Assembly: GCF_030552475.1 (NCBI RefSeq)
Contig: NZ_JAUPED010000001.1
Location: 310,001-374,000 of the forward strand
Source: Mariniflexile sp. AS56
Lineage (GTDB): Bacteria > Bacteroidota > Bacteroidia > Flavobacteriales > Flavobacteriaceae
DNA length: 64,000 bases
Direction: 5' to 3'
The position numbers were made by a program, and so were the translations under genes. Of the stretch, positions 18,016-26,427 are shown piece by piece; within the stretch, counting starts at the first letter, position 1; each line of letters opens with the position of its first letter. The notes under the pieces are model-generated. The model was not told the DNA's origin. It saw nothing but the letters and a program-made list of their open reading frames with translations, and ran no database searches.

Positions 18016-18591
18016 CTAATTTATAAAATTGACTCCGTTTAAAGGGTCGGTTTCAGTTGTATATTCAAAAAGCTCTGGAATTTTTAATCCTATTTCTAGA
18101 ATATTTGCATTTTCTCCTTGATTTATATTTGTTTCTTGAAAAAAATGACTTAATCCAAATTCAATATTTTCAGCTATAGCTTTTGCTTCATTATCTTTTT
18201 TTAACACATCGGTTTTGTATGCAATTGCAAATCCGTTTTTATCAAATGAATTAAAATGTGGAGTAGTTACTTTTTGTTCTGATAGAGGGATATCAGAGGA
18301 AGTATTACGATGTGCTGGACCATCTGAATCAAACCTGAAAAATGGTTCATTACTAAAGTCTTTACAAGCTAGTTTAATTCCATATTTGTAAAAACTTTTT
18401 TTTCTTTCGATGGTTAAATCCACTTTTTCACTTATTGTTGAATGTTCAATACTTGTTGTTTTAGATAGCCAATCTTTATGAGTTTCTTTCTGCTCTAAAT
18501 AGACAGAATTTTCTTTAACTGATTTTTCTCCGTAGGTCAGTTCCGTAAAATATTCAAAATCATCTTTAATTTCTATATTTTTTCTTTGCAT
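18016..18591 (-). CDS. Unknown protein, resembles DUF6978-type partner of DUF1828 proteins
   Basis: 191 residues, no signal peptide or membrane segment. Central pattern FFRFDSDGPAHRN (about 83-95) followed by TPHFNSFD (about 109-116) looks like the conserved LRLDxxGxxHxN...PHxH core of DUF6978 proteins, with a Phe/Asn where a second His would be. First gene of a two-gene unit; the second starts 4 bp after its stop. The 238 bp upstream (18592-18829) is shared with the divergent meaB gene and contains no other feature I can support. Confidence 0.5.
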   Translation of the reverse strand: MQRKNIEIKDDFEYFTELTYGEKSVKENSVYLEQKETHKDWLSKTTSIEHSTISEKVDLTIERKKSFYKYGIKLACKDFSNEPFFRFDSDGPAHRNTSSDIPLSEQKVTTPHFNSFDKNGFAIAYKTDVLKKDNEAKAIAENIEFGLSHFFQETNINQGENANILEIGLKIPELFEYTTETDPLNGVNFIN

Positions 18592-18829
18592 TCGTTATTT
18601 TGATGATTAGTTCATTTTTATTTACAGGATAGTTCAATACTATTTTAAAAACACATTAGCATTTTAACTATACTAAAAATTTAAAAAACCAATTTAGCGT
18701 TTTTTTCCCACATATTTGATAAGTAAAAACATTTTACCCATAATACAGCTTATATAAAAAACACATCATAAACCATGGCACGTTTTCACATTATCTGTAT
18801 CTTTAAATCGAGTAATTCTCTATATAAAC

Positions 18830-19837
18830 ATGGCCATTAACAAACCCAAAAACAGACTCAGTGCACAAGCCTATATTGATGGTGTTTTAAGTGGCAACCG
18901 TGTTATTCTGTCTAGAGCCATCACCATTGTAGAAAGCAATTTAGAGAGTGACAAAGCACTTGCTAAAACTATTATTCAAGCTATTTTATCGGCTTCGGGC
19001 CATTCGATGCGTATTGGTATTACAGGAGTGCCGGGTGTGGGTAAAAGCACCTTTATTGAAGCCTTTGGAAAACACCTCATCACGCAAGGACATAAAGTAG
19101 CTATTCTATCGATAGACCCTAGTAGCCAACGTTCTAAAGGCAGTATTTTAGGCGACAAAACCCGTATGGAAGCACTCAGCACTTTAGAGAGCGCTTACAT
19201 TCGTCCATCGGCATCTGGCGATACGCTTGGAGGTGTTGCTAACAAAACCGCCGAAAGCATGCTACTCTGTGAAGCTGCTGGTTACGATATAATTTTAATT
19301 GAAACCGTTGGCGTGGGGCAATCTGAAACCGCGGTGCATGGCATGACCGATTTTTTCCTATTACTCATGCTTGCCGGTGCGGGCGACGAACTTCAAGGCA
19401 TAAAACGGGGCATTATGGAAATGGCCGATATGCTGGTTATTAATAAAGCAGATGGCGACAATATTAAAAAAAGTGCGTTGGCTTGCCAGCAATATAAAAA
19501 CGCGCTGCACGTGTTCCCAGAATCTGATTCGGGTTGGACGCCTGTAGTCACCACCGCTTCTTCCACAACAAACACGGGTATTGATGCTATTTGGAACGCC
19601 ATTACACAGTACAAACAATTAACAACCAACAACGGGTACTTTATTGAAAACCGAAACCAGCAACAAATACGTTGGATGTATAATACCATTAATAACGAAC
19701 TAAAACAGCTATTTTACGGTTCGAAAGACATGGCAGAGCAACTAACAGAATTAGAGCAAAAAATAACGAGTTCTAAAATTGCCCCCATAAAAGCAGCACA
19801 AGACATGATTGAAGCCTTTAAAAAACGTTATGAATAA
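18830..19837 (+). CDS. meaB: Methylmalonyl-CoA mutase-associated GTPase MeaB
   Basis: 335-residue G3E-family GTPase that guards loading and protection of cobalamin-dependent acyl-CoA mutases. Walker A GVPGVGKS (about 66-73), LSIDPSSQRSKGSILGDKTRM (switch region, about 92-112), IETVGVGQSE near 155 and NKADG near 205. Full length compared with E. coli YgfD/MeaB (about 330). No mutase subunits are encoded in this window, so the partner must be elsewhere. It is followed after 44 bp by the mannosyltransferase gene. Confidence 0.93.
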   Translation: MAINKPKNRLSAQAYIDGVLSGNRVILSRAITIVESNLESDKALAKTIIQAILSASGHSMRIGITGVPGVGKSTFIEAFGKHLITQGHKVAILSIDPSSQRSKGSILGDKTRMEALSTLESAYIRPSASGDTLGGVANKTAESMLLCEAAGYDIILIETVGVGQSETAVHGMTDFFLLLMLAGAGDELQGIKRGIMEMADMLVINKADGDNIKKSALACQQYKNALHVFPESDSGWTPVVTTASSTTNTGIDAIWNAITQYKQLTTNNGYFIENRNQQQIRWMYNTINNELKQLFYGSKDMAEQLTELEQKITSSKIAPIKAAQDMIEAFKKRYE

Positions 19838-19881
19838 CACTTATTTCCGACCTACATACTCCACCGTTTTATAATCGATAC

Positions 19882-21306
19882 ATGCCTTTAAACCTCAGTT
19901 TTATAAAATTATACAGAACGCCATTGCTTTTAGTACTTAGCAGCATCGCGTTCTACCTCTCTTTTGCTTACAGTTTGGTGCGCACCGATTATGTAAAGCT
20001 CATTATGCTATATGCCGCTTTGTTTTTTTTATTTTATAAACTGGTACAAGTTTTAAAAAACCAAGTGGTTGTTCTAACCTGGCTAGCCTTTATATTTAGA
20101 GCGCTTTTTATTTTAGCCACACCAAACCTATCGCAAGACTTTTATCGCTTTATTTGGGACGGCAGAATGCTTTTAGAGGGTTTTAACCCCTACTTAAACA
20201 CCGTGGTGTCTTTTATAAGCATTGGCGAGTTTCCTGTAGTGCAGTCTCAAGAGTTACACCAAGGTATGGGCGAACTTAACGCAAGTCACTTTACCAACTA
20301 CCCACCTATAAACCAATTGTGTTTTGCTATTGCGGGCCTATTTGCCGGAAAAAGTATTTTGGGTTCGGTTATGGTGATGCGCCTTCTTATTATCGCTGCC
20401 GATTTTGGAACTCTCTTTTTCGGGAAAAAGCTTTTAGAACGTTTAAACCTACCTGCGCATAACATTTTCTGGTATATTTTGAACCCATTTATAATCATTG
20501 AATTAACAAGCAATCTCCATTTTGAAGGCGTGATGATTTTCTTTTTATTGTGGAGTTTGTATTTGCTGTATTCCCAGAAATGGGTGTTTGCTGCGGTTGT
20601 TTTAGGTTGTTCTATTTCGGTAAAACTAATTCCATTAATGTTTTTACCTCTATTTTTTAAGTGGTTCATGAAGAAAAAAGAGATTTCTCAAGATGCGATT
20701 GCTTCGTCGAAACCGATTCACAATAATGGATTTTTAAAATTGATTGCCTTTTACAGCATAACGCTACTAACAACCCTTTTAATGTTTCTCCCTTTTTACT
20801 CGAAACAATTTGTGAGTAATTATGCTAAAACCGTTGGGTTGTGGTTTCAAGATTTTGAATTTAATGCCAGTTTATATTATATAGCGCGCGGTATTGGTTA
20901 TAGCTTTCGAGGTTATAATGAGATTGCAACTATTGGTAAAATAACACCGCTACTGGTGGTATTGTTTGTGTTAGCCATGGCCTTTTTAAGAAAAAACAAA
21001 ACCACGGTTCAAATTATTACAAGTATGTTACTTGCTTTGTCTTTTTACTACTTTACAGCCACCACCGTACACCCTTGGTACGTGGCAACCCTTTTAATTT
21101 TATCTGTTTTCACTAATTACAAATTCCCTTTGGTTTGGAGTTTTGCGATTATACTTAGTTATTTAGCTTACATGAATACCAATAACACCGAAAACTTATG
21201 GATTATAGGTTTGGAATACGCCATAGTGTATAGCGTATTTATTTGGGAAGTATTTTTACAGAAAAAATTTAGCAATAAACATATCGACCACCTCGATAAC
21301 AATTAA
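19882..21306 (+). CDS. Polytopic mannosyltransferase-like (GT-C fold)
   Basis: 474 residues with at least ten hydrophobic helices. The first large loop contains LSQDFYRFIWDGRML and FNPY (about 84-103), the acidic motif and G-x-NPY signature of GT-C polyprenol-phosphate-dependent mannosyltransferases (GT87/MptB-like). The HPWY motif near 395 is also typical. Would transfer a sugar from a lipid-linked donor on the outer face of the inner membrane; a GT2 such as 14537-15229 could make that donor. Its last 51 bp overlap the convergent RMD1-family gene. Confidence 0.8.
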   Translation: MPLNLSFIKLYRTPLLLVLSSIAFYLSFAYSLVRTDYVKLIMLYAALFFLFYKLVQVLKNQVVVLTWLAFIFRALFILATPNLSQDFYRFIWDGRMLLEGFNPYLNTVVSFISIGEFPVVQSQELHQGMGELNASHFTNYPPINQLCFAIAGLFAGKSILGSVMVMRLLIIAADFGTLFFGKKLLERLNLPAHNIFWYILNPFIIIELTSNLHFEGVMIFFLLWSLYLLYSQKWVFAAVVLGCSISVKLIPLMFLPLFFKWFMKKKEISQDAIASSKPIHNNGFLKLIAFYSITLLTTLLMFLPFYSKQFVSNYAKTVGLWFQDFEFNASLYYIARGIGYSFRGYNEIATIGKITPLLVVLFVLAMAFLRKNKTTVQIITSMLLALSFYYFTATTVHPWYVATLLILSVFTNYKFPLVWSFAIILSYLAYMNTNNTENLWIIGLEYAIVYSVFIWEVFLQKKFSNKHIDHLDNN

Positions 21307-22035
21307 AATGATGATAATCCATTCTAATTTACTGCTTTCTTTATGATCCATAATGTCCCTAAAGAGCTCTAAGTTGTCTTTAATGATTTCAATACGATCG
21401 TGAATTAGGCGGTATCTGTCGGTTAAATCGAAAGTTATTTTTAGCTCTAAATTTAATTTATTGAGTTGTTCGTTCTCCCAAGTAATTGGTGGGGAATCGA
21501 AAATATAGAGATTCTCTGAAATTCTGTTTTTTATATTCAGCACTTTACCAATAAAACGCTTTAAATTATTTCCAGAGATATCCAACTTCCCTTTTTTCTC
21601 TAGAAAGCTTGTATGCTTATTGGTTTCAATTAGCAGGTCCTCGGTAATTTCTGCGTATCTGCTTAAAGCCACAGACTGGGAGGTATTCAACATAACCAAG
21701 CGTATCATTTCCGCATCTAAACTAGGTAGAATAACACTGTCGAAGCCTACTTTCAGGGTATCATTTTTTACCTGAACTGCTACTATTTCAGATAATTTCT
21801 TCGCAAAATAATTGGTGCAAAAGGGTTTTATTTCTTCAAAAACACGCGCAATTTCGTCGTCGCTTGCATTAAAGAAACTTACGATACCATATTGAAAAAC
21901 ATATACAAAGGATTTATCAGAAACCTTATAAAAAAGTTCGTCACTATCATGGAACATTAAATTCCATGATAAGTGACTTTTACTTTCTTTTATATTAATG
22001 GTACTCGCTACTTGAAAAGCAACTGTAGAATACAT
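21256..22035 (-). CDS. RMD1/YagE family (DUF155) protein
   Basis: 259 residues. Core features of DUF155: VYVFQYGIVSFFNASDDE (about 43-60), helical middle with LSRYAEITEDLLIETN, and a C-terminal membrane anchor (EWIIIILIVIEVVDMFIAKFF) preceded by acidic residues. Eukaryotic RMD1/RMND1 proteins act in mitochondrial translation or meiotic division; the bacterial role is not settled. The ATG overlaps the stop of the VOC gene by one base (TAATG). The 3' end overlaps the convergent mannosyltransferase gene by 51 bp. Confidence 0.85.
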   Translation of the reverse strand: MYSTVAFQVASTINIKESKSHLSWNLMFHDSDELFYKVSDKSFVYVFQYGIVSFFNASDDEIARVFEEIKPFCTNYFAKKLSEIVAVQVKNDTLKVGFDSVILPSLDAEMIRLVMLNTSQSVALSRYAEITEDLLIETNKHTSFLEKKGKLDISGNNLKRFIGKVLNIKNRISENLYIFDSPPITWENEQLNKLNLELKITFDLTDRYRLIHDRIEIIKDNLELFRDIMDHKESSKLEWIIIILIVIEVVDMFIAKFFL

Positions 22036-22448
22036 TATTTACTAAAAATATTAGATGAATTTTTAAAACTCTTGAATTCTAACATATAATCGTTTGGGTC
22101 TTTTATAAAGAAAGAGACATGCTCACCAACCTTAGCTTCCAAAAAACGAGCTTGAGTAACCAAGTCGAGATTTTGTTGTTTAAGATTTGAGTGAATTTTT
22201 TCCCAATCTTCCAATTCTACGATCACTCCAAAATGAAACGCCGGCAATATTTTGCCTTCGAAAACATAATTAGGACTGTTAAAATTAAATTTATCGGCCT
22301 TTATAAATGTTATTTGATTGCCAAATAAATCGATATCAACCCAATTTTGCGTTTTCCTTCCCAAGGAAGCACCAATATTGTTTACATAAAAGTTTTCTGT
22401 TCCTTTTATGCTTAAACATGGCAACGACATATGAAATGATGCGCCCAT
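22035..22448 (-). CDS. VOC-superfamily (glyoxalase/bleomycin-resistance-like) protein
   Basis: 137 residues, two beta-alpha-beta-beta-beta repeats: LSIKGTENFYVNNIGASLG, WVDIDLFGNQITFIKA, then FHFGVIVELEDWEKI and HVSFFIKDPNDYMLEFKSF. The final Glu in YMLEFK is the usual last metal ligand, and the FHFG histidine a second. Eleven bp downstream of the small conserved gene and one-base overlapped with the RMD1 gene. The substrate is unknown. Confidence 0.75.
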   Translation of the reverse strand: MGASFHMSLPCLSIKGTENFYVNNIGASLGRKTQNWVDIDLFGNQITFIKADKFNFNSPNYVFEGKILPAFHFGVIVELEDWEKIHSNLKQQNLDLVTQARFLEAKVGEHVSFFIKDPNDYMLEFKSFKNSSNIFSK

Positions 22449-22459
22449 AATTTAAAAGA

Positions 22460-22690
22460 TTAAAGAGGTTTTAGACTTTCAACCCTGTAAATTACAAAAT
22501 CTTTGTCATCATCTTCAAAATCTTCAACAAAATTTATCTTGAAACTTTGGTCTACAAAACTTTTATCGTTCTTTAAATCATATTGTTTCAATACGCGTGG
22601 GTGTACTTCCTCGAATACTAACTCTTCTCCATTTTCAAACCAAAACGTAAAGTAACCGTCTTTGTAAGACTTAAAAACAGCTGTTCTCAT
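22460..22690 (-). CDS. Small conserved hypothetical protein
   Basis: 76 residues with no family I recognise. Predicted mainly beta: AVFKSYKDGYFTFWF followed by FEEVHPRVLKQYDL and an acidic FEDDDKDFVIYRVESL end. Acidic like its upstream neighbour. Eighteen bp after the acidic-tail gene and 11 bp before the VOC gene on the same strand, so it is very likely a real gene of this operon. Confidence 0.65.
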   Translation of the reverse strand: MRTAVFKSYKDGYFTFWFENGEELVFEEVHPRVLKQYDLKNDKSFVDQSFKINFVEDFEDDDKDFVIYRVESLKPL

Positions 22691-22708
22691 ATCAATTTCT
22701 ACTTAGAA

Positions 22709-23119
22709 TTAATCAATATCATCATCTTCGTCGTCCTCATCATAATCTGAATCGGAGTCGTCCATATCGTCATCGTCGTCCTCATCGTCATCCGACTGAT
22801 TTTTCTTAACAACGACATCATCGTTATCCTCGTCTTCAGCATCATCTTCCACCTTAACTTCTTCAAAATCGACTCCTGAAGCATCATCATCAGAAACCTC
22901 ATCATCACCGAAGTCTTCCATGGCTTGCACAAGGCGTTTACCAACTTTTACTAAATAAATAGTGTCATCAGTACGAACCTCGACTGCTTCAATTATTTCG
23001 TTTTGTGCATTTCTAAAAGAAATAACATCGGAATCATCGTATCCATCAGGAAACTTCTCCACAAGAAGATTTAAAATATCTTCATTTAGTTTTTTGTAAT
23101 CTACAATTTTGCGTAACAT
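22709..23119 (-). CDS. Protein with long acidic C-terminal tail
   Basis: 136 residues. The first 73 form a small folded domain (IVDYKKLNEDILNLLVEKF, VEVRTDDTIYLVKVG). Residues about 74-136 are almost entirely Asp, Glu, Ser and Lys and must be disordered. Function unknown; such tails bind basic proteins, RNA-binding proteins or divalent metals. Placed between the deoxyhypusine-synthase homologue (15 bp) and a second acidic small protein (18 bp). The repetitive GAT/GAC/GAA codons make a simple-sequence tract from about 22710 to 22900. Confidence 0.75.
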   Translation of the reverse strand: MLRKIVDYKKLNEDILNLLVEKFPDGYDDSDVISFRNAQNEIIEAVEVRTDDTIYLVKVGKRLVQAMEDFGDDEVSDDDASGVDFEEVKVEDDAEDEDNDDVVVKKNQSDDDEDDDDDMDDSDSDYDEDDEDDDID

Positions 23120-23134
23120 TCTATTTGGGTTGTG

Positions 23135-24112
23135 TTATTGGTCTAACAAATATGCAAAAATTAATGGTGCCACAATAGTCGCATCACTTTCTATTATAAA
23201 CTTTGGAGTATCTACATCTAATTTACCCCAAGTAATTTTCTCGTTTGGCACTGCTCCAGAATAGGAACCGTAACTGGTCGTAGAGTCACTAATTTGACAA
23301 AAATAGCTCCAAAAAGGAATGTCGTGCATTTCCATATCTTGGTACAACATGGGCACCACACATATTGGGAAATCGCCTGCAATACCGCCTCCAACTTGGA
23401 AAAAACCTAAACCTTTCCCATCTGAATTTTTTGGATACCAGTCTGCTAACCACATCATATATTCAATACCACTTTTGGTTGTTGATGCTTTAAATTCCCC
23501 TTTAATACAGTAAGAAGCAAAAATATTACCCATCGTACTATCTTCCCATCCTGGAACTACAATTGGTAAGTTTTTTTCAGCCGCAGCAACCATCCAAGAG
23601 TCTTTTGGATCAATCTCGTAATATTGCTCTAAAACACCAGAATTTATCATTTGATACATAAACTCATGTGGAAAATAACGTTCTCCAGATTTATCTGCTT
23701 TATTCCAAATATCAAACAAATGTGATTGTAAACGTCTAAACGCTTCTTCCTCTGGAATACACGTATCTGTTACACGGTTGAAGTGATTATCTAACAAGTC
23801 TCTTTCTTCTTGTGGTGATAAATCTCTATAATTTGGTACTCTTTTGTATGAATTGTGCGCCACTAAATTCATGATATCTTCTTCAAGGTTTGCCCCTGTA
23901 CAAGAAATAATATGAATTTTATCTTGACGAATCATTTCAGCTAACGATTTACCTAACTCTGCTGTACTCATCGCACCAGCTAAAGTTACCATCATTTTTC
24001 CTCCTTCTAACAAATGAGTTTCATAGCCTTTTGCGGCATCTACTAAAGCAGCAGCATTAAAATGTAAATAGTTGTTTTCTATAAATTTTGATATAGGTCC
24101 TTTAGTACTCAT
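23135..24112 (-). CDS. Deoxyhypusine synthase-family protein (bacterial homologue)
   Basis: 325 residues using ATG 24112 (MSTKGPISKF); this start overlaps the end of the agmatinase homologue by 11 bp and is better than an upstream ATG at 24172 lying inside that gene. The family uses NAD to transfer the aminobutyl group of spermidine. VTLAGAMSTAELG, HIISCTGANLEEDI and the C-terminal SGAVPNEKITWGKLD are conserved; the lysine in WGK (about 297) is the catalytic residue of deoxyhypusine and homospermidine synthases. Bacteria lack eIF5A, so the acceptor may be putrescine (homospermidine synthesis) or another substrate. Operonic with arginine decarboxylase. Confidence 0.9.
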   Translation of the reverse strand: MSTKGPISKFIENNYLHFNAAALVDAAKGYETHLLEGGKMMVTLAGAMSTAELGKSLAEMIRQDKIHIISCTGANLEEDIMNLVAHNSYKRVPNYRDLSPQEERDLLDNHFNRVTDTCIPEEEAFRRLQSHLFDIWNKADKSGERYFPHEFMYQMINSGVLEQYYEIDPKDSWMVAAAEKNLPIVVPGWEDSTMGNIFASYCIKGEFKASTTKSGIEYMMWLADWYPKNSDGKGLGFFQVGGGIAGDFPICVVPMLYQDMEMHDIPFWSYFCQISDSTTSYGSYSGAVPNEKITWGKLDVDTPKFIIESDATIVAPLIFAYLLDQ

Positions 24113-25040
24113 CGTCTTCGTTAAATTTTGTAGCGTTATTTTTTTGTTTTGAATTATCGTAAGCATTATCATAATCTTCGCCTACTTCTTGGTCCATAAA
24201 TTTATAACTTAACATTTTATAATACAATTTTGCAGCTAAAAAATCTGAAGATTTTTGTTTAGCATTCGGGCATAAGTCGACCATATCGAACCCAACCACG
24301 TTTTTTTCCGCAAAAACTTGTTTTAAGAAATCTAAAGTTTCATACCAGAATAAACCACCTGGTAAAGGCGCCATGGTGTTTGGCATAATGGAAAGATCTA
24401 AACCACTTAAACTGAAATTGATAAACACATTATCAGTCATTTGGTCTATTGCAGCATCCATCCACGTATCATCTACCGCCATTTCATGGGCGAAATAGGT
24501 TTTTTCAGTATCTGCTATTGTTTTTTCATTCGCACTCATAGAGCGAATGCCCACTTGTATTAAATTGGTTGTTTGGCTTGCCTCATGCAACGCACAAGCA
24601 TTATTAATAGAAGTCCCATTATGGCTTTTGCGTAAATGGGCATGTGCACCAATATGTAACACCGTTAAACTTGGGAACATCTCGTTAAAGGCACGAATAG
24701 TCCCTATAGAAACAGCATGTTCGCCACCAAAAACACTTACAAACTTATTTTTTTTGATGTACTTTTTAGTTGTTTGGTGAACAGCATCAACCAAAACTTC
24801 TGGCGATGCGTTATCTATAACCGCATCTGCTAAAAAAACACCTTGTTGGTAAACTTCAGTATCTGTTTCAATATCATAAAGTTCCATGTTGTTAGAAGCG
24901 CTTAAAAAGGCTTCTGGCCCTTTCTCTGCTCCTTTTTGCACCACACTTGTTCCATCATAAGGCACAGGAATTAAAACAACTTTAGCTTGTTCTAATTTCG
25001 CAAATTCCTCTGGTATACCAGCATATGTGTTATTTGCCAT
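24102..25040 (-). CDS. Agmatinase/ureohydrolase homologue lacking metal-binding aspartates
   Basis: 312 residues with the complete arginase/agmatinase fold: PYDGTSVVQKGAEKGPEAFL, GGEHAVSIG, IQVGIRSM, LPGGLFWYE and a normal C-terminus. In working enzymes two Mn ions are held by H, D-A-H-x-D and D-x-D. Here H108 is kept, but the next motif reads HIGAHAHLR (G131, H133, H135) and the last reads FSLSGLD (S210, S212), so all four Asp ligands are replaced by Gly, His, Ser and Ser. The reading frame is intact and the flanking ones overlap by 11 bp on each side. It cannot act as an ordinary Mn-dependent agmatinase. Could be a pseudoenzyme or have a new activity. Confidence 0.85.
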   Translation of the reverse strand: MANNTYAGIPEEFAKLEQAKVVLIPVPYDGTSVVQKGAEKGPEAFLSASNNMELYDIETDTEVYQQGVFLADAVIDNASPEVLVDAVHQTTKKYIKKNKFVSVFGGEHAVSIGTIRAFNEMFPSLTVLHIGAHAHLRKSHNGTSINNACALHEASQTTNLIQVGIRSMSANEKTIADTEKTYFAHEMAVDDTWMDAAIDQMTDNVFINFSLSGLDLSIMPNTMAPLPGGLFWYETLDFLKQVFAEKNVVGFDMVDLCPNAKQKSSDFLAAKLYYKMLSYKFMDQEVGEDYDNAYDNSKQKNNATKFNEDDEY

Positions 25041-26427
25041 AACCTAAAATTTTAAGTAAGTCTTCACTTTTTTGTTGTTCGCTAAATAGTTCGGTTGTGA
25101 TGTTTCCATCAGCATCTCTATCTATTAAAATATGTTTTGGAGATGGTATTAAGCAGTGTTGTAAACCACCAAATCCACCAATAGTTTCTTGATAAGCACC
25201 TGTATTAAAAAAGCCTATGTACAAAGGTTTATCTTTATTGTATTTTGGTAAATAAATAGCATTCATATGCTGTTCACTATTATAATAATCATCACTATCA
25301 CAGGTTAAACCGCCCAATAATACACGTTCGTAACTTTCATTCCACCTATTAATTGGTAGCATTACAAAACGTTTGTTAATAGCCCAGGTATCTGGCAATG
25401 TTGTAATGAACGATGAGTTAATCATGTTCCACTTTTCACGGTCATTTTGTTGCTTTTGGTACAATACTTCGTAAATAGCACCACCACTTTCACCTACTGT
25501 AAAGCTTCCGAATTCGGTAAAAATGTTAGGAACTTCTACTTCCTCCTCTTCACAAACTAATTTAATTTGATTGATAATTTCACCAACGATGTATTCATAA
25601 TCAAAATCGAAAGCCAAAGAATTTTTAATAGGAAACCCGCCACCAATATTCAAACTATCTAAGCTAGGGCAAATACGTTTTAAGCTGGTATACACCTTTA
25701 AACATTTTGTTAACTCATTCCAGTAATAGGCATTATCTCTAATACCTGTATTGATGAAGAAGTGAAGCATTTTAAGTTTCACCTTTTTATTTTCTTTAAT
25801 CTGATTTCTGTAAAAAGGTAAAATATTTTTGTACCCAATACCTAAACGTGAAGTATAAAACTCAAATTTCGGTTCTTCTTCTGAAGCGATACGGATACCA
25901 ATATTAAATTTCCCTTTTATTTCTTTTGACAATAAATCAATCTCTTCGTAATTATCAATAATTGGGATACAGTTTTTGTGTCCGTTATTAATTAATCGCG
26001 CTAAGTTTGTTATGTACTGGTCTCTTTTAAACCCATTACTTATAACAAAGGTTTTATCGGTAATCTTGCCTTCAGCCTTTAAGCTTTCAACAATATCAAT
26101 ATCAAAAGCAGACGACGTTTCTATATGTATATCATTCGTTAAAGCCTCATCAAGTACATGCTTAAAATGTGAACTTTTAGTACAGTAGCAGTAATTGTAT
26201 TTACCTTTATACTTATTCGCTTTAATAGCCTTATCAAACCAGCCTTTAGCTCTATTTATATTGTTAGATATTTGTGGTAAGTATGTAAACTTTAAAGGTG
26301 CCCCGTATTTTTCAACCAAGCCCATAAGGTCTATACCATGAAATTCTAAATGTTTATCGTTTAGATCAAATTCTTCTTGAGGAAAGTAAAAAGATTGATT
26401 AATTAAATCAATGTATTTGGTATTCAT
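25030..26427 (-). CDS. speA: Arginine decarboxylase, fold III PLP-dependent
   Basis: 465-residue flavobacterial-type decarboxylase making agmatine from arginine. The PLP lysine is in YCYCTKSSH (about 79-87); LHFFINTGIRD, the glycine-rich GGGFPIKNSL and the catalytic-Cys region GLTCDSDDYYNSEQH are intact. Much shorter than E. coli SpeA (about 660 residues) because inserted domains are missing. First gene of the operon, overlapping the agmatinase homologue by 11 bp. The assignment to arginine rather than other amino acids rests on family and operon context. Confidence 0.88.
   Translation of the reverse strand: MNTKYIDLINQSFYFPQEEFDLNDKHLEFHGIDLMGLVEKYGAPLKFTYLPQISNNINRAKGWFDKAIKANKYKGKYNYCYCTKSSHFKHVLDEALTNDIHIETSSAFDIDIVESLKAEGKITDKTFVISNGFKRDQYITNLARLINNGHKNCIPIIDNYEEIDLLSKEIKGKFNIGIRIASEEEPKFEFYTSRLGIGYKNILPFYRNQIKENKKVKLKMLHFFINTGIRDNAYYWNELTKCLKVYTSLKRICPSLDSLNIGGGFPIKNSLAFDFDYEYIVGEIINQIKLVCEEEEVEVPNIFTEFGSFTVGESGGAIYEVLYQKQQNDREKWNMINSSFITTLPDTWAINKRFVMLPINRWNESYERVLLGGLTCDSDDYYNSEQHMNAIYLPKYNKDKPLYIGFFNTGAYQETIGGFGGLQHCLIPSPKHILIDRDADGNITTELFSEQQKSEDLLKILGYGK

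Noticed and set aside
22699-22944. 81-residue Met/Thr-rich ORF
   Set aside because: Frame shift of the acidic tract in the 22709-23119 gene.
24113-24172. Upstream ATG for the deoxyhypusine-synthase homologue
   Set aside because: It lies inside the agmatinase homologue and gives an unusual N-terminus; ATG 24112 fits the family.
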